The position numbers were made by a program, and so were the translations under genes. Source: Burkholderia stabilis (GTDB lineage Bacteria; Pseudomonadota; Gammaproteobacteria; Burkholderiales; Burkholderiaceae). Taken from it: 64,000 nucleotides of DNA. The stretch lies in the NCBI RefSeq assembly GCF_001742165.1, contig NZ_CP016444.1, positions 372,001-436,000 on the forward strand, given 5' to 3'. This document shows positions 25,153 to 34,180 of the stretch, piece by piece; the first letter of the stretch is position 1, and each line of letters begins with the position of its first letter. The notes beneath the pieces are model-generated. The model was not told where the DNA came from. It worked only from the letters and a program-made list of their open reading frames with translations, and did not search any database.

Positions 25153-26211
25153 TCAATGCCGGTGCCGGTGATGAATGTCCGGAAAATGCGCGTGGCTGTG
25201 CGTGATCGGCAGGTGCACGTGCGGATGCGTGTGCGGTTCGTTGCCGTCGTAGGGAAAGTCGTGCGCATGCTGGTGGTGTTCGTCGTGCCGATGCCGGTGC
25301 GTATGCTCGAGCCGCTCATGCGCATGCGTGTGTTCGTGCCGTTCACGCACGTGCAGCCAGATGCCGAGCGCCATCAGCGCGGCGGCGATCCAGAACGTCG
25401 CGGGCGGCAGCGCGGGCCAGATCAGCAGCGACAATACGACGCCGAACAACGGCGCGATCGAGAAATACGCGCCCGTGCGCGCGCTGCCGAGATGACGCAG
25501 CGCGACGACGAACAGCACGAGGCTGATCCCGTAGCCGCCGAGCCCCGTGAGCATCGCAGCGGCCGTCACCGGTACGGCAGGCAGCGTCGCCCCGGTCGCC
25601 AGCGCGATGCCGATATTCACGGGCCCGGCGACCAGCCCTTTCACGCACGCGATGACCATTGCGTCGTTCGCGGCGACCTTGCGGGTCAGGTTGTTGTCGA
25701 TCGCCCAGCACAGGCATGCGCCGACGATCAGCAGCGCACCGACCGGCACGCCGGCGTGCCCCGGCGTCCACGACAGCAGCGTGCCGCCTGCGACGATCGC
25801 GACCATCCCGAGGAACACCTGCGTATCCACGTTCTCGCGAAACACGACCCACGCGATGACGGCCGTCAGTACGCCTTCCAGATTGAGCAACAGCGCGCTC
25901 GTCGCAGCGGGCGTGCTCGACAGCCCGAGCATCAGCAACGCCGGACCGGCCACGCCGCCCGCCGCGATCGCGCCGGCCAGCCACGGCAGGTCGGCACGCT
26001 GCATCGGCGCGGCGGCGGCCGGAGCGCGACGGTTGTGCAGTCGGCGCAGCAGGATTCCCGTGCCGAGCCCGACGCCGCTGCCGAGATAGAACAGGCCCGC
26101 AACCATGAACGGCGACATTGCGCCGATCAGCACCTTGGCGAGCGGTGTCGCGGCGCCGAACAGCGCGGCAGCGGTAAGCGCGACGAAAATCGCGGAGTGT
26201 CTCGGGTTCAT
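25153..26211 (-). CDS. EamA/DMT family transporter with His-rich C-terminal tail
   Basis: A 352-residue protein with ten hydrophobic segments in two EamA repeats (for example FVALTAAALFGAATPLAKVLIG and GGYGISLVLFVVALRHLGSARTGAYFSIAPLFGV). After the last helix, the final 66 residues hold 24 histidines in HxH runs with acidic residues, a pattern of metal-binding tails seen in Ni/Co/Zn transporters. The ATG at 26211 gives the normal family start; an upstream in-frame ATG at 26268 adds no helix. The tail suggests metal sensing or transport, although the EamA core usually exports metabolites. Confidence 0.85.
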   Translation of the reverse strand: MNPRHSAIFVALTAAALFGAATPLAKVLIGAMSPFMVAGLFYLGSGVGLGTGILLRRLHNRRAPAAAAPMQRADLPWLAGAIAAGGVAGPALLMLGLSSTPAATSALLLNLEGVLTAVIAWVVFRENVDTQVFLGMVAIVAGGTLLSWTPGHAGVPVGALLIVGACLCWAIDNNLTRKVAANDAMVIACVKGLVAGPVNIGIALATGATLPAVPVTAAAMLTGLGGYGISLVLFVVALRHLGSARTGAYFSIAPLFGVVLSLLIWPALPPATFWIAAALMALGIWLHVRERHEHTHAHERLEHTHRHRHDEHHQHAHDFPYDGNEPHTHPHVHLPITHSHAHFPDIHHRHRH

Positions 26212-26703
26212 GATCCGGTTCGAGTCGATGTGTGAAAACGGAGGTAGCTTCAGGTCGTGCCGGTGCACGCTTCCCGTACCTTTCCAAATGCAAGCTGCAT
26301 CGCGGCGGGTAACGGGTTCGTCGAATGTCGAACCTGGTGAGATTATCGCGCGTCATCGTGTCACGATGGCTGCGTAGCATCGCTTACTTGCGAATCGATG
26401 ATCCCGGCATCATTACTTCAGGAAACCGAACTATCTGGTTGAAGCGTCGCTGCATTCACGCATGCATAACGTTCATGCGCAAATGACAACGCCGATGCCT
26501 CGCACGTGCGGAGTCAATTGACGGACGGGCGTTGTCCGGTCGCGTTGTCTGTCCGATGCTGGATAGTGCGTGCCGGCAAGTCAGGCGCCGGTGGAGGCAG
26601 TCCTGACCTGCCTCTGTCGAGGCAGGTCAGTCTGTTGTGTCATGCGCCGCATCCGGAAAGCATGCGGGCAAGCGCCGTGCAGTCAGCGGCGGTGCAGTGT
26701 GTG
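26212..26703. other. 492-bp intergenic region
   Basis: Upstream region of the EamA gene and downstream region of the ProQ-family gene. It is AT-richer than its surroundings. Apart from the hairpin at 26603-26630 I see no gene or RNA. Confidence 0.5.
26603..26630 (-). terminator. Perfect 12-bp hairpin downstream of the ProQ-family gene
   Basis: Arms CTGACCTGCCTC and GAGGCAGGTCAG with a TGTC loop, 74 bp after the proQ-like stop. No U tract follows on the minus strand, so it may be a transcript-end stabiliser rather than a classic terminator. Confidence 0.5.
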
Positions 26704-27423
26704 TTACTCGTTTCCGGCCGTTTGCTGCTCGACCTGCGGCACGACGTCGGTCTGCGCTTGCGCGCTCGCCGGTTGCGGTGCGGCGACGGCCTCGGCTTGC
26801 TGCTCGGCTTGCTGCTCGGCTTGCTGCTCGGCTTGCTGCTCGGCTTGCTGCTCGGCTTGCTGCTCGGCCTTCGGCTGCTGCGCGCCCTTGGCCTGTTGCG
26901 CCGCACCCTTGCCACCGGGGCGGCGTGCCTTCAGGCGGCGTGCGCGGGCGGCGTCGTCATGCGTCACCCGCCCTGCTTCGTTGCCCTGCAGATCGACGCG
27001 CACCGCGTCTTCGACCAGGCACGACCAGTAACGGTTGCCGCGGCACCACGTCGACATCGCTTCGCGCAGTTCGGCCTCGTTGAGACCCACGGCCTGTGCC
27101 TCGCGTGCGAGGTCGTCCCAGATGCCGACCTTAAGCGGCACTTTGGGGGCCGGATTCTTCGGGAACGCATTCGGAAACTTCCGCTGCAGTTTGCCGATCG
27201 CAACGATGACCGGATCGACCGGCGCGGACGGCTTCGCCGAAGCGGGCTTCGCACGGTGCGGCGCTTTGGGGCCCGCACCCGGTTTGGCGCCACGCGGCGG
27301 CTGGCCGCCGGACTTCGGCTTCGCGCCGGCGTCCGTCGGCGCTGCCGGCCGCTTTGCGTTGCGCTCCTGCTTGGCCTTCGCTGCGAGCTGCGCCCGCAAT
27401 TCGGCAAGTTGTTCAAAACCCAT
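26704..27423 (-). CDS. ProQ/FinO family RNA chaperone with AEQQ-repeat tail
   Basis: A 239-residue protein. A basic Lys/Pro/Ala-rich N-terminus (1-75) precedes the ProQ/FinO domain (about 76-165: VAIGKLQRKFPNAFPKNPAPKVPLKVGIWDDL...REAMSTWCRGNRYWSCLVEDAVRVDLQG). A low-complexity C-terminus follows with six AEQQ repeats. ProQ/FinO proteins bind structured small RNAs and mRNA 3' ends. Having one on a secondary replicon recalls FinO-type plasmid control of antisense RNA, although nothing here shows which RNAs it binds. Neighbours are unrelated. Confidence 0.85.
   Translation of the reverse strand: MGFEQLAELRAQLAAKAKQERNAKRPAAPTDAGAKPKSGGQPPRGAKPGAGPKAPHRAKPASAKPSAPVDPVIVAIGKLQRKFPNAFPKNPAPKVPLKVGIWDDLAREAQAVGLNEAELREAMSTWCRGNRYWSCLVEDAVRVDLQGNEAGRVTHDDAARARRLKARRPGGKGAAQQAKGAQQPKAEQQAEQQAEQQAEQQAEQQAEQQAEAVAAPQPASAQAQTDVVPQVEQQTAGNE
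26791..26868. repeat. 12-bp tandem repeat, six full copies plus a partial
   Basis: CTCGGCTTGCTG repeated from 26791 to 26862 and then a partial copy. It encodes the (AEQQ)6 tail on the minus strand. The unit length is a multiple of three, so copy-number change would keep the frame. Confidence 0.9.
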
Positions 27424-28079
27424 AAATTCAATCCACCAGGAATATAAGGTGTGTTTCGTGCGGCCATTCCGTGCGGCACAAATGCTTCGCCGCCACACGT
27501 ACGACCCGTCTGCCGACGATGCGGAACACTACGGGGCCGCATCGCGCACGCCACTCTGTTTTCAGGCACCCGGCCACGATGCCGGACAAGGCAGGAGTGG
27601 AAGTATACCGGTACGCGCGGCAGCCGGCTGACTCGCCGGTCTGCAATTGCCCGATCCGGGGGGCGGGAAATGCGTCCGCGCGGTCGTGTTGCGCATTATA
27701 TGGATACGTTTCCGGAAGTCACGCCGTTCGCGCCGTCATCGGAAATCGGGTCAGTTTCACTCGACACGATCGGCCCGGTTTCGGCGTCCGCCAATGACAG
27801 ACATGTGGCATTCCGCGTGGCGGGAGTGCAGCTATTCCGCGTAACGACGGATCGGTGCAACGTCGCACGACATGTCATCCACCCTTCGATCAGACCGGCA
27901 TCCGCACGCGACTCGTTGCGTCCGCATCGATCGCGTGGAGTACGAAAATACCGGAAATTGCGTAGTATGGCCGGATCAGCGTCGTCGGCAGCGTACCTCG
28001 GCTCGTTTCGCTGCGCGCCCGGTTAGCCCTCGACGCCCCTTGCCTGCAAAAAACCGGTTGTACGAAACGGAGCGGATAC
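27424..28079. other. 656-bp divergent intergenic region
   Basis: Between the ProQ-family gene (minus) and the DUF2889 gene (plus). It must hold both promoters. I see no convincing coding frame, tRNA or strong hairpin. A 5' leader for the RNA-binding protein gene is possible. Confidence 0.4.
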
Positions 28080-28664
28080 ATGGTTCCCCGACACGACATC
28101 CCGCGCGACGGCGTCACGCGCGAGGAGATTCACCATCGGCAGATCGACATGCGCGGCTATCGGCGCAGCGACGGCCTGTTCGAAGTGACGGCCTGCCTCG
28201 CGGACCGCAAGACCAGCGATTTCACGCCGCCGGGCGGCACGCGGACCGTCACGGCGCTGTCGCCGGTCCACGACCTCGGCGTGACGCTGGTCTTCGACGC
28301 CGACATGGTCGTCCGGGACGTATCCACGTTCATCCGTTCGCATCCGTATGCGGAGTGTCCGGGCGGCGGCGACTCGCTGCAGGCGCTTGTCGGGCTGAAC
28401 ATCGGCGCAGGCTGGAACAGCGAGGTGCGCAAGCGCCTGCCGTCCTGCGATACGTGCACGCACTTGAAGGAATTGCTCGGGCCGATCGCAACCACGGCCT
28501 ATCAGACGATGGTCGGCATGCGACGGTCGTCGCTCGACTACCGCGACAGCGAAGGAAAGCCGCTCAAGATCGACAGTTGCCATGCGTATGGCGCATCGCG
28601 CGATCTCGTGAAACGTCTTTGGCCCGAATACCACCGGCCTGCTGCGCCGGCAAAGGGCGGCTAG
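28080..28664 (+). CDS. DUF2889 domain protein
   Basis: A 194-residue protein of the DUF2889 family, recognised by RQIDMRGYRRSDGLFEVTACLADRK near the start and by the conserved CTHLKELLGPIATTAYQT block around residues 136-153. Soluble, with three cysteines (SCDTC, SCHAYG) that could bind metal. DUF2889 genes often sit near aromatic or dioxygenase-type pathways in Burkholderia, but none is adjacent here. Function unknown. Confidence 0.8.
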   Translation: MVPRHDIPRDGVTREEIHHRQIDMRGYRRSDGLFEVTACLADRKTSDFTPPGGTRTVTALSPVHDLGVTLVFDADMVVRDVSTFIRSHPYAECPGGGDSLQALVGLNIGAGWNSEVRKRLPSCDTCTHLKELLGPIATTAYQTMVGMRRSSLDYRDSEGKPLKIDSCHAYGASRDLVKRLWPEYHRPAAPAKGG

Positions 28665-28781
28665 CGCCTCGCCCGACGTCCGGTCCGGCATCCGCGGGCG
28701 GTATCGCTCGAGGGTGTGTGCGTTGTCTGCATGGTCGCACGCCTCTTTTTTCACGAGCCGCCACTGCCGCCACTCGGGCGA

Positions 28782-29273
28782 TCAGAAGACGCCCAGCGCG
28801 AGTCCCGCGGCGAGACCTGCGCCCAGTTCGGCGCAGCGCGCGAGGTCTTCGCCGTCGATCGTCTTCGCGGCGAGGATGCGCTCCGGCGTCTGCGCGTGAG
28901 TACAAACAATGAGGCCGGGCGCGACGTTCTTCAGCCGCCATCCGGTTGCGATCCGGTCGATCTGGCGCAGCGCGTTCTGTCCGTCGCTGCCCGCGCAGAT
29001 CATTGCCGCATATGGGCGCCCGTTCACGCGATCGAGCGCCGCGTAGTAACAGCGATCGAAGAAGTCTTTCATCAGCCCGGACATCGCTGCCAGGTTCTCC
29101 GGCGTCGCAAACAGGTAAGCGTCGGCGGCCAGCACATCGTCCGCGCTCGTCGCATCCGCGCGCTGCAGCCGGACGTCGACGCCGGGCTGCTCGCGCGCCG
29201 CGCCCGCAGCCGCTTCGGCCATCTGCTGCGTGCCTCCGGTCATCGTGTGATAGACGATCAACAGCATCTTCAT
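28782..29273 (-). CDS. Flavodoxin-like NAD(P)H-dependent oxidoreductase
   Basis: A 163-residue flavodoxin-fold protein. The FMN phosphate loop YHTMTGGTQQMAEAAA is at about 8-23, followed by FATPENLAAMSGLMKDFFDRCYY, typical of the WrbA/FldP-like group. The start at 29273 (MKMLLIVYHT) gives the normal fold; longer readings add an unconserved N-terminus. It stands alone, downstream of a TetR/MBL pair. Likely a quinone or flavin reductase; physiological acceptor unknown. Confidence 0.8.
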   Translation of the reverse strand: MKMLLIVYHTMTGGTQQMAEAAAGAAREQPGVDVRLQRADATSADDVLAADAYLFATPENLAAMSGLMKDFFDRCYYAALDRVNGRPYAAMICAGSDGQNALRQIDRIATGWRLKNVAPGLIVCTHAQTPERILAAKTIDGEDLARCAELGAGLAAGLALGVF

Positions 29274-29471
29274 TCGTAGTCGCTCGCGTTCGGCTTCAGG
29301 TGTGCCGGCGACATCGCCGGTTTGCGCTGGATGGCCGGTGATCACGTGTGGGGGCGGTTCTGCATTCGCTTTTGCGGGTCAGACGGTTCGCCGGCATGGT
29401 CGATGCAAGGCATGCATCGACCATGCGCTCGGCTGTGGCTTCGGCTCGCACATGACTTTCCGCATGCGCGG

Positions 29472-30124
29472 TCAGTGCGATGCGGTGGGCGGTGCGCCGC
29501 CGTCGTCCGGCCGCGCATAGTACGCAAGAAACATGTCGGCGGCGGATTCCGCGACTTTCTGCTGCTCCGGGGCCGTGAGCGGCGGCTGGCCCATCGTGAT
29601 CTGCGGCCAGAACGCAAATGCCTTCACGACGCCATGCAACTGATGCGCGGCGAACACCGGATCGGTGACCGACAGGCGGCCGGCCGTCGCGGCCGTACGC
29701 ACCCAGACCGTCATGTCTTCCTCGCGCTCGCCGAGTCGTTCGACCATGTCGCGCGCACGTTCCGGCGAGTGGATGGCCGCGCCGATCGCGACACGCGCGA
29801 GCGCAAGAAACGCGTCGTCGTTCAGCAGGCGCAGTTTGCGGTTCAACAACGCGAGCAGTTGCTCGCGCAGCGGGACGTCGGTGCGATAAGCGGGCGAGCT
29901 GCCTGTCCGGGTCGCATCCCACAGCTTGTGCAGGATCGCGGCGAACAACGTTTCCTTGCCCGGGAAGTGGTTATAGACCGTGCGCTTCGACACGTCCGCA
30001 CGCGCAGCGATGCGATCCATGCTGGTCGCGTCGTAGCCCGCCGCGAGGAATTCCTCGATGGCCGCGTCGACGATGGCCGCGCGCTTTCGATCGGTCAGGC
30101 GCTGGGGGGAGTGCTGGTATCCAT
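29472..30124 (-). pseudogene. TetR family regulator with an apparent 1-base frameshift near its start
   Basis: From 30020 down the protein reads as a TetR DNA-binding domain and C-terminal domain (MDRIAARADVSKRTVYNHFPGKETLFAAIL...). Helix 1 (RKRAAIVDAAIEEFLAAGYDATS) is encoded directly upstream in the same frame but has no start codon. The only good ATG, at 30124, reads five codons and then meets a run of six C on this strand (G6 at 30104-30109), after which it is out of frame. One extra base would give MDTSTPPQRLTDRKRAAIVD, a normal TetR start. The gene diverges from the MBL gene at 30208 with a palindromic operator between them. Either a sequencing error or a true loss. Confidence 0.75.
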
Positions 30125-30168
30125 GCAGAAATTTTACACCGGGCAGTTTACTTTTCCCAAGAATAAAC

Positions 30169-30184
30169 TACACTGTTTAGTGTA
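30169..30184. promoter_or_regulatory. TetR operator candidate TACACTGTTTAGTGTA
   Basis: Perfect 6-bp arms TACACT/AGTGTA with a GTTT spacer, between the TetR start (30124) and the MBL start (30208). A second, overlapping inverted repeat (TAAAC/GTTTA, 30164-30179) shares its bases. Well placed to control both divergent genes. Confidence 0.7.
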
Positions 30185-30207
30185 CTTTCTCTCCCGGACA
30201 CACCGAC

Positions 30208-31332
30208 ATGGCATCGCCTCTCGTCTTCATTCATCGCATGCTGGGTTTTGCGGCCGCCAAGCGCGGCCGCGCGCAATCCGCCGGGTCGCCGCAGCACACG
30301 GGCGAGCGCTTCAGCAATGTCGCGCCGCGTCCGGTCGAAGGTATCGGCAAGACGCTCGGGATCGCCTGGAACATGCTGGTCAACAAGCCGCGCAATACCG
30401 TGCCCGCCGGCGCACTGCCCGTCGATTCGCTGACCCGCGCGGAGCTCGATGCGGCACCTGATCGCAGCCTGTACCGGCTTGGGCATTCGACGATGCTGCT
30501 CAAGCTGCGCGGCGAATTCTGGCTGACCGATCCCGTATTTGCCGAGCGTGCATCGCCGTTTCGGCGTATCGGCCCCAAGCGCTTCCATGCGCCGCCGATC
30601 GCGCTTGAAGATCTTCCGCCGCTGCGCGGCGTGATCCTGTCGCACGATCACTATGATCACCTCGACCGCGACACGGTGCTTGCCCTTGCGGCAACCACCG
30701 ATGTGTTCGTCACGACGCTGGGCGTCGGCGACCGACTGATCGATTGGGGCATCGACGCGAAGAAGGTTCGCCAGCTCGATTGGTGGCAGAGTGTCGACGT
30801 GGCTGGCCTGACGCTGACCGCGACACCGGCACAGCACTTCTCCGGGCGCAGCCTGTTCGACGGCAACAGCACGCTGTGGGCGTCCTGGGTCATCGTCGAC
30901 GGCGACCTGCGCGTGTTCTTCAGCGGCGACACGGGTTACTTCGACGGATTCCGGACGATCGGCGAGCGCCTCGGGCCGTTCGACGTGACGCTGATCGAAA
31001 CAGGCGCATATGATGCGCAATGGCCGTATGTGCACATGCAGCCGGAAGAAACCGTTCAGGCGCACATCGACTTGCGCGGACGCTGGCTGATCCCGATCCA
31101 CAACGGCACGTTCGATCTTGCGATGCATCGCTGGCAGGAACCGTTCGAGCGCGTGACGGCACTGGCGCTCGTGCGCGGCATCGAGCTGTCGACGCCCAGG
31201 ATGGGCGAGCGCCTCGATCTCAACCAACCGCATAGTGGCGAACGGTGGTGGCGCACGGTCGACGAGCGTGCGAAGACTCCGGCAACGAAATCGCGCCGCT
31301 GGCAGCTTTGCGCGTCGCAGACGACGAAGTAG
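30208..31332 (+). CDS. MBL-fold metallohydrolase, RomA/NAPE-PLD-like
   Basis: A 374-residue metallo-beta-lactamase-fold protein. The metal motif HDHYDH is at 146-151, FSGDTGYF supplies the bridging Asp, and LIPIHNGTFDLA a C-terminal His. The N-terminal segment RSLYRLGHSTMLLKLRGEFWLTDPVF is typical of the UlaG/RomA group, which includes phospholipid-type hydrolases. Divergent from a TetR gene with a palindrome between, so probably an inducible enzyme. Substrate unknown. Confidence 0.85.
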   Translation: MASPLVFIHRMLGFAAAKRGRAQSAGSPQHTGERFSNVAPRPVEGIGKTLGIAWNMLVNKPRNTVPAGALPVDSLTRAELDAAPDRSLYRLGHSTMLLKLRGEFWLTDPVFAERASPFRRIGPKRFHAPPIALEDLPPLRGVILSHDHYDHLDRDTVLALAATTDVFVTTLGVGDRLIDWGIDAKKVRQLDWWQSVDVAGLTLTATPAQHFSGRSLFDGNSTLWASWVIVDGDLRVFFSGDTGYFDGFRTIGERLGPFDVTLIETGAYDAQWPYVHMQPEETVQAHIDLRGRWLIPIHNGTFDLAMHRWQEPFERVTALALVRGIELSTPRMGERLDLNQPHSGERWWRTVDERAKTPATKSRRWQLCASQTTK

Positions 31333-31457
31333 GCCCACCGATCGTTTGCACATTCCTTCCGGGATCGCGGCAATGCCGCGACCCCGGAAGGCGCGTTGCC
31401 GAAGCGCCTGTACGTTGACGGCCGGCCTGTAGACCCGATTACCTGAGTAGAGAAGTC

Positions 31458-32465
31458 ATGCATCCGGCACCCGCCCGATACACCCCTGGTCAACGAGACG
31501 ACGACGCAATCGCTGCATTCAATCATGCAGGACACCGGTCCACGAGCCGCGAGAGCGATCTCCGGCAAACGCTGGCGGAGCGCGTCGCGAGATGGACCGA
31601 AGGCGTCGATCACCTCACGACCGCCATTCCGAACCTGAGCTTCCATCGAAGGGAAGCGCCAACGCAACCGATGGAATGCATGGTCGAACCGAGTTTCGGC
31701 CTCGTTGTTCAGGGCGCGAAGCGCGTCATTCAAAGCGGCGACGCGTATATCTACGACGCCAACCGCTTCCTGATCACGTCTCTCGATTTGCCGGGATCGA
31801 CGCAGGTCATCGAGGCCAGCCACGAAAAGCCGTTTCTCGGGCTCGGGCTCAAGCTTGATTTTCGCGTCATGGCCGAACTGATGGCGCAGGTCACGCCAGA
31901 GCGTGACGAAGCGCCCGCCGGCCGCGGCCTCGTGGTCGGCGACATGACCGAACCGCTATACGACGCGCTGAACCGATTGCTGGCACTGCTCGATGACCCG
32001 GGCGCCATTGCCGTTCTCGCACCATACGTCGAGCGGGAAATCTATTACCGTCTGCTGACGAGCGATCAGGGTGCCCGCCTGCGTCAGATCGCGTCCGCCG
32101 GCAGCCAGGGCAACCGCGTGTCGCGCGCAATTCAGTGGCTGCGGACCCACTATGATGAGTCTTTGCGAGTCGACGATCTCGCAGCGCAAGTTCAGATGAG
32201 CAGTTCGACTTTCCATCACCACTTCCGCCAGCTCACCGGCATGAGTCCGCTCCAATATCAGAAATGGATACGACTCAATGAGGCACGTCGGCTGATGTTG
32301 TCCGAGCGGCTCGATGCCGCATCCGCATCATTCAGGGTCGGGTATGCGAGCCCGACCCAGTTCAACCGCGAGTACAGCCGGTTGTTCGGCAATTCACCGC
32401 GGAGAGATATCGATACCTTGAGGGGACGGTCGGATGCCGCCCTGTCGATCGCGGCAAGTTATTGA
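31458..32465 (+). CDS. AraC family transcriptional regulator (AraC_N type)
   Basis: A 335-residue regulator. The N-terminal sensor domain carries the AraC_N pattern (ECMVEPSFGLVVQGAKRVIQSGDAYIYDANRFLITSLDLPG). The C-terminal double helix-turn-helix (SRAIQWLRTHYDESLRVDDLAAQVQMSSSTFHHHFRQLTGMSPLQYQKWIRLNEARRLML...SPTQFNREYSRLFG) is complete. It follows the MBL gene by 125 bp on the same strand and is the last gene before the non-coding centromere region. Target unknown. Confidence 0.88.
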   Translation: MHPAPARYTPGQRDDDAIAAFNHAGHRSTSRESDLRQTLAERVARWTEGVDHLTTAIPNLSFHRREAPTQPMECMVEPSFGLVVQGAKRVIQSGDAYIYDANRFLITSLDLPGSTQVIEASHEKPFLGLGLKLDFRVMAELMAQVTPERDEAPAGRGLVVGDMTEPLYDALNRLLALLDDPGAIAVLAPYVEREIYYRLLTSDQGARLRQIASAGSQGNRVSRAIQWLRTHYDESLRVDDLAAQVQMSSSTFHHHFRQLTGMSPLQYQKWIRLNEARRLMLSERLDAASASFRVGYASPTQFNREYSRLFGNSPRRDIDTLRGRSDAALSIAASY

Positions 32466-32828
32466 ATACGATGGCCGTGCGGAAGACGCGTGGCGCTAAC
32501 CTTGGCGAGATGCGCAGAATTCCCGAATCGACTTCGCTGGTGGGGAATCGAGCCCGTTGAATCGAACGAGTGGGCAGGACCCGTACTTCCTGCCCACTCA
32601 AAAATTGATCGCTTAGCGTCTGCCTGGGCTCAAGCCTCAAACTCACAAACATCAATCGGCTACTGATGGCCTCGGCCATATCGACCACATCTGAACAGGT
32701 GTCGACTTCGTCTCCCCTCCAAAGACAAAGCGCCATTGCTGCTTTTCAAATTCTTTGTCGTAACTTCCCGGCAGCCAATTTCTCGCGAAACGCATTGATC
32801 CAACGCCTCGTGCAACTTCGTGTAGTGC

Positions 32829-32844
32829 GTTGTCACGTGACAAC
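32829..32844. promoter_or_regulatory. parS site 1 (GTTGTCACGTGACAAC, perfect)
   Basis: A perfect 16-bp palindrome, 1.3 kb upstream of parA. I recall this sequence as the parS of the third replicon of Burkholderia cenocepacia. It is the likely ParB binding site. Confidence 0.9.
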
Positions 32845-32976
32845 TCGTGCCGAGTATTGGCGTTACGCACCAGAACTAAGGTACGTGAGAGTGCCGCGAT
32901 GGACTGTACGAACGGTAGATTGATTGCTCGCTAGTGCGAGGGGAATCAAATTCGTTTCAAAAACTACGAATCACGT

Positions 32977-32990
32977 GTTGTACGTGACAG
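32977..32990. promoter_or_regulatory. Damaged parS-like site
   Basis: GTTGTACGTGACAG equals the parS palindrome with one central base missing and the last base changed. Possibly a decayed site; binding doubtful. Confidence 0.35.
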
Positions 32991-33533
32991 TTTTCGCTAG
33001 GCTCATACAGAACAACGATAGCGGCGCGCAGAAAAAGCATACGCCCCCATTTCCCCAGGCAATCTTGTTCAGATTGCGTGAAACAACATGAAGAATCTGG
33101 CGCAAGCCATTGCTGGACAAGGGTTTCTAGCGCGACCCTGTTTTTCGCGAATGTTTCACGATCCAGTCTGTTCGTATTGTCGCGTGGCTCCGACGCGCGA
33201 ATTTACCCCCAAACAGGTCTGCGTAGACGCATGGGTCAGAGCGATATCGCATCGCGCTGATAGCAGCATCGGATTACCGATGGAAAGCCCTCCCCTCCCC
33301 TGCGGCAAGGGTCCATGATGAGTCGAAGCTTTGATTTCCCCATAAATAGGGCCATATCGAATCCTAATTTGAAGAGAATTCATCAAGCAGCCGAGAGCTC
33401 ATAGTCGCCTCAACAGGCAACTAAGCAGCGACGAAAGATCGATCGACCTCCCTCTCCTCCGTAGCAACGGACACTCATGACGATCATTCAGGTCCTTCCT
33501 GCGCCTCGCATTCGACTCCCTGGTGGAGGCCCT

Positions 33534-33549
33534 GTTGTCACGTGACAAC
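33534..33549. promoter_or_regulatory. parS site 2 (perfect)
   Basis: GTTGTCACGTGACAAC, identical to site 1. Confidence 0.9.
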
Positions 33550-33673
33550 TCGACAATCCACTCACAACGCATACGGTGTTGAGCGGCAAGGTGTTGTCTG
33601 CGAGCTTCTCGCCCATTGATAGTGATCCGCTTGTATCCCGCGTTCCGGATAACAGTTGCAGCGCCACGGAGCG

Positions 33674-33689
33674 ATTGTCACGTGACAAC
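33674..33689. promoter_or_regulatory. parS site 3 (outer base changed)
   Basis: ATTGTCACGTGACAAC; only the first base differs. The inner 14-bp palindrome is intact. Confidence 0.8.
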
Positions 33690-33828
33690 TCCGCTCGATG
33701 CCAAGTAATCGCTCCTCGCAACAGTGGTGTGTCGGACACTGAAATGGTGTTATCTCGACTGACACCACGATCGAATCAAGAGTCTCGTACTGCAACATTC
33801 AACGTCGACCACGCCCATATGCTGGCGA

Positions 33829-33844
33829 CTTGTCACGTGACAAC
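33829..33844. promoter_or_regulatory. parS site 4 (outer base changed)
   Basis: CTTGTCACGTGACAAC; only the first base differs. The inner 14-bp palindrome is intact. Confidence 0.8.
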
Positions 33845-34069
33845 TGCACTTATCGTCAGGACTCAAGAAATCAATTAATCGGAGTCAGGGCGAGTTTCAT
33901 CGGACACCAGGGCATGGCCCGACGAGCGGCCTCTACGAGTCAACGTCATCATTGACACTTAAGACGTTCAAATTTTCCTTCAGTCGTTGGCAATTCTTCT
34001 TGATCTCGGCCTGTAATTTTATTTTTACTCACCTGTTGGCCGTGATTGATTCATTGGCCATTCGGTCCA

Positions 34070-34085
34070 CTTGTCACGTAACAAC
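34070..34085. promoter_or_regulatory. parS variant close to parA
   Basis: CTTGTCACGTAACAAC; the first base and one central base differ. It lies 95 bp before the parA ATG, where it could act as a weaker ParB operator for parAB autoregulation. Confidence 0.6.
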
Positions 34086-34180
34086 CACATCCGTCATCAA
34101 TATGTGCATCTCATCGAACGCTTTTCTGGACATTTCGATAACATCTGCATATATTACGAAAAACTCCGTGGAGGAATTTA

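Larger units (their letters stand above)
32466..34180. other. 1.7-kb non-coding centromere region upstream of parA
   Basis: No supportable gene. Base composition is visibly less GC-rich than in the flanking genes. It holds four parS-type palindromes, one central variant close to parA, and one damaged copy. Short open frames here are scattered over strands and resemble no protein I know. Confidence 0.75.

Noticed and set aside
26791..26868. 12-bp tandem repeat considered as a replication iteron or minisatellite
   Set aside because: It is in frame within the ProQ-family gene and encodes AEQQ units, so it is coding repeat.
33152..33160. TGTTTCACG, half of the universal chromosomal parS
   Set aside because: The second half-site (TGAAACA) is absent, so ParB binding is not expected.
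33339..33354. CCCATAAATAGGGCCA, iteron-like
   Set aside because: The conserved TACC end is missing; only the first half matches.
32466..34180. Short open frames in the centromere region
   Set aside because: All are under 100 codons or overlap parS sites, lack ribosome sites and resemble nothing known.
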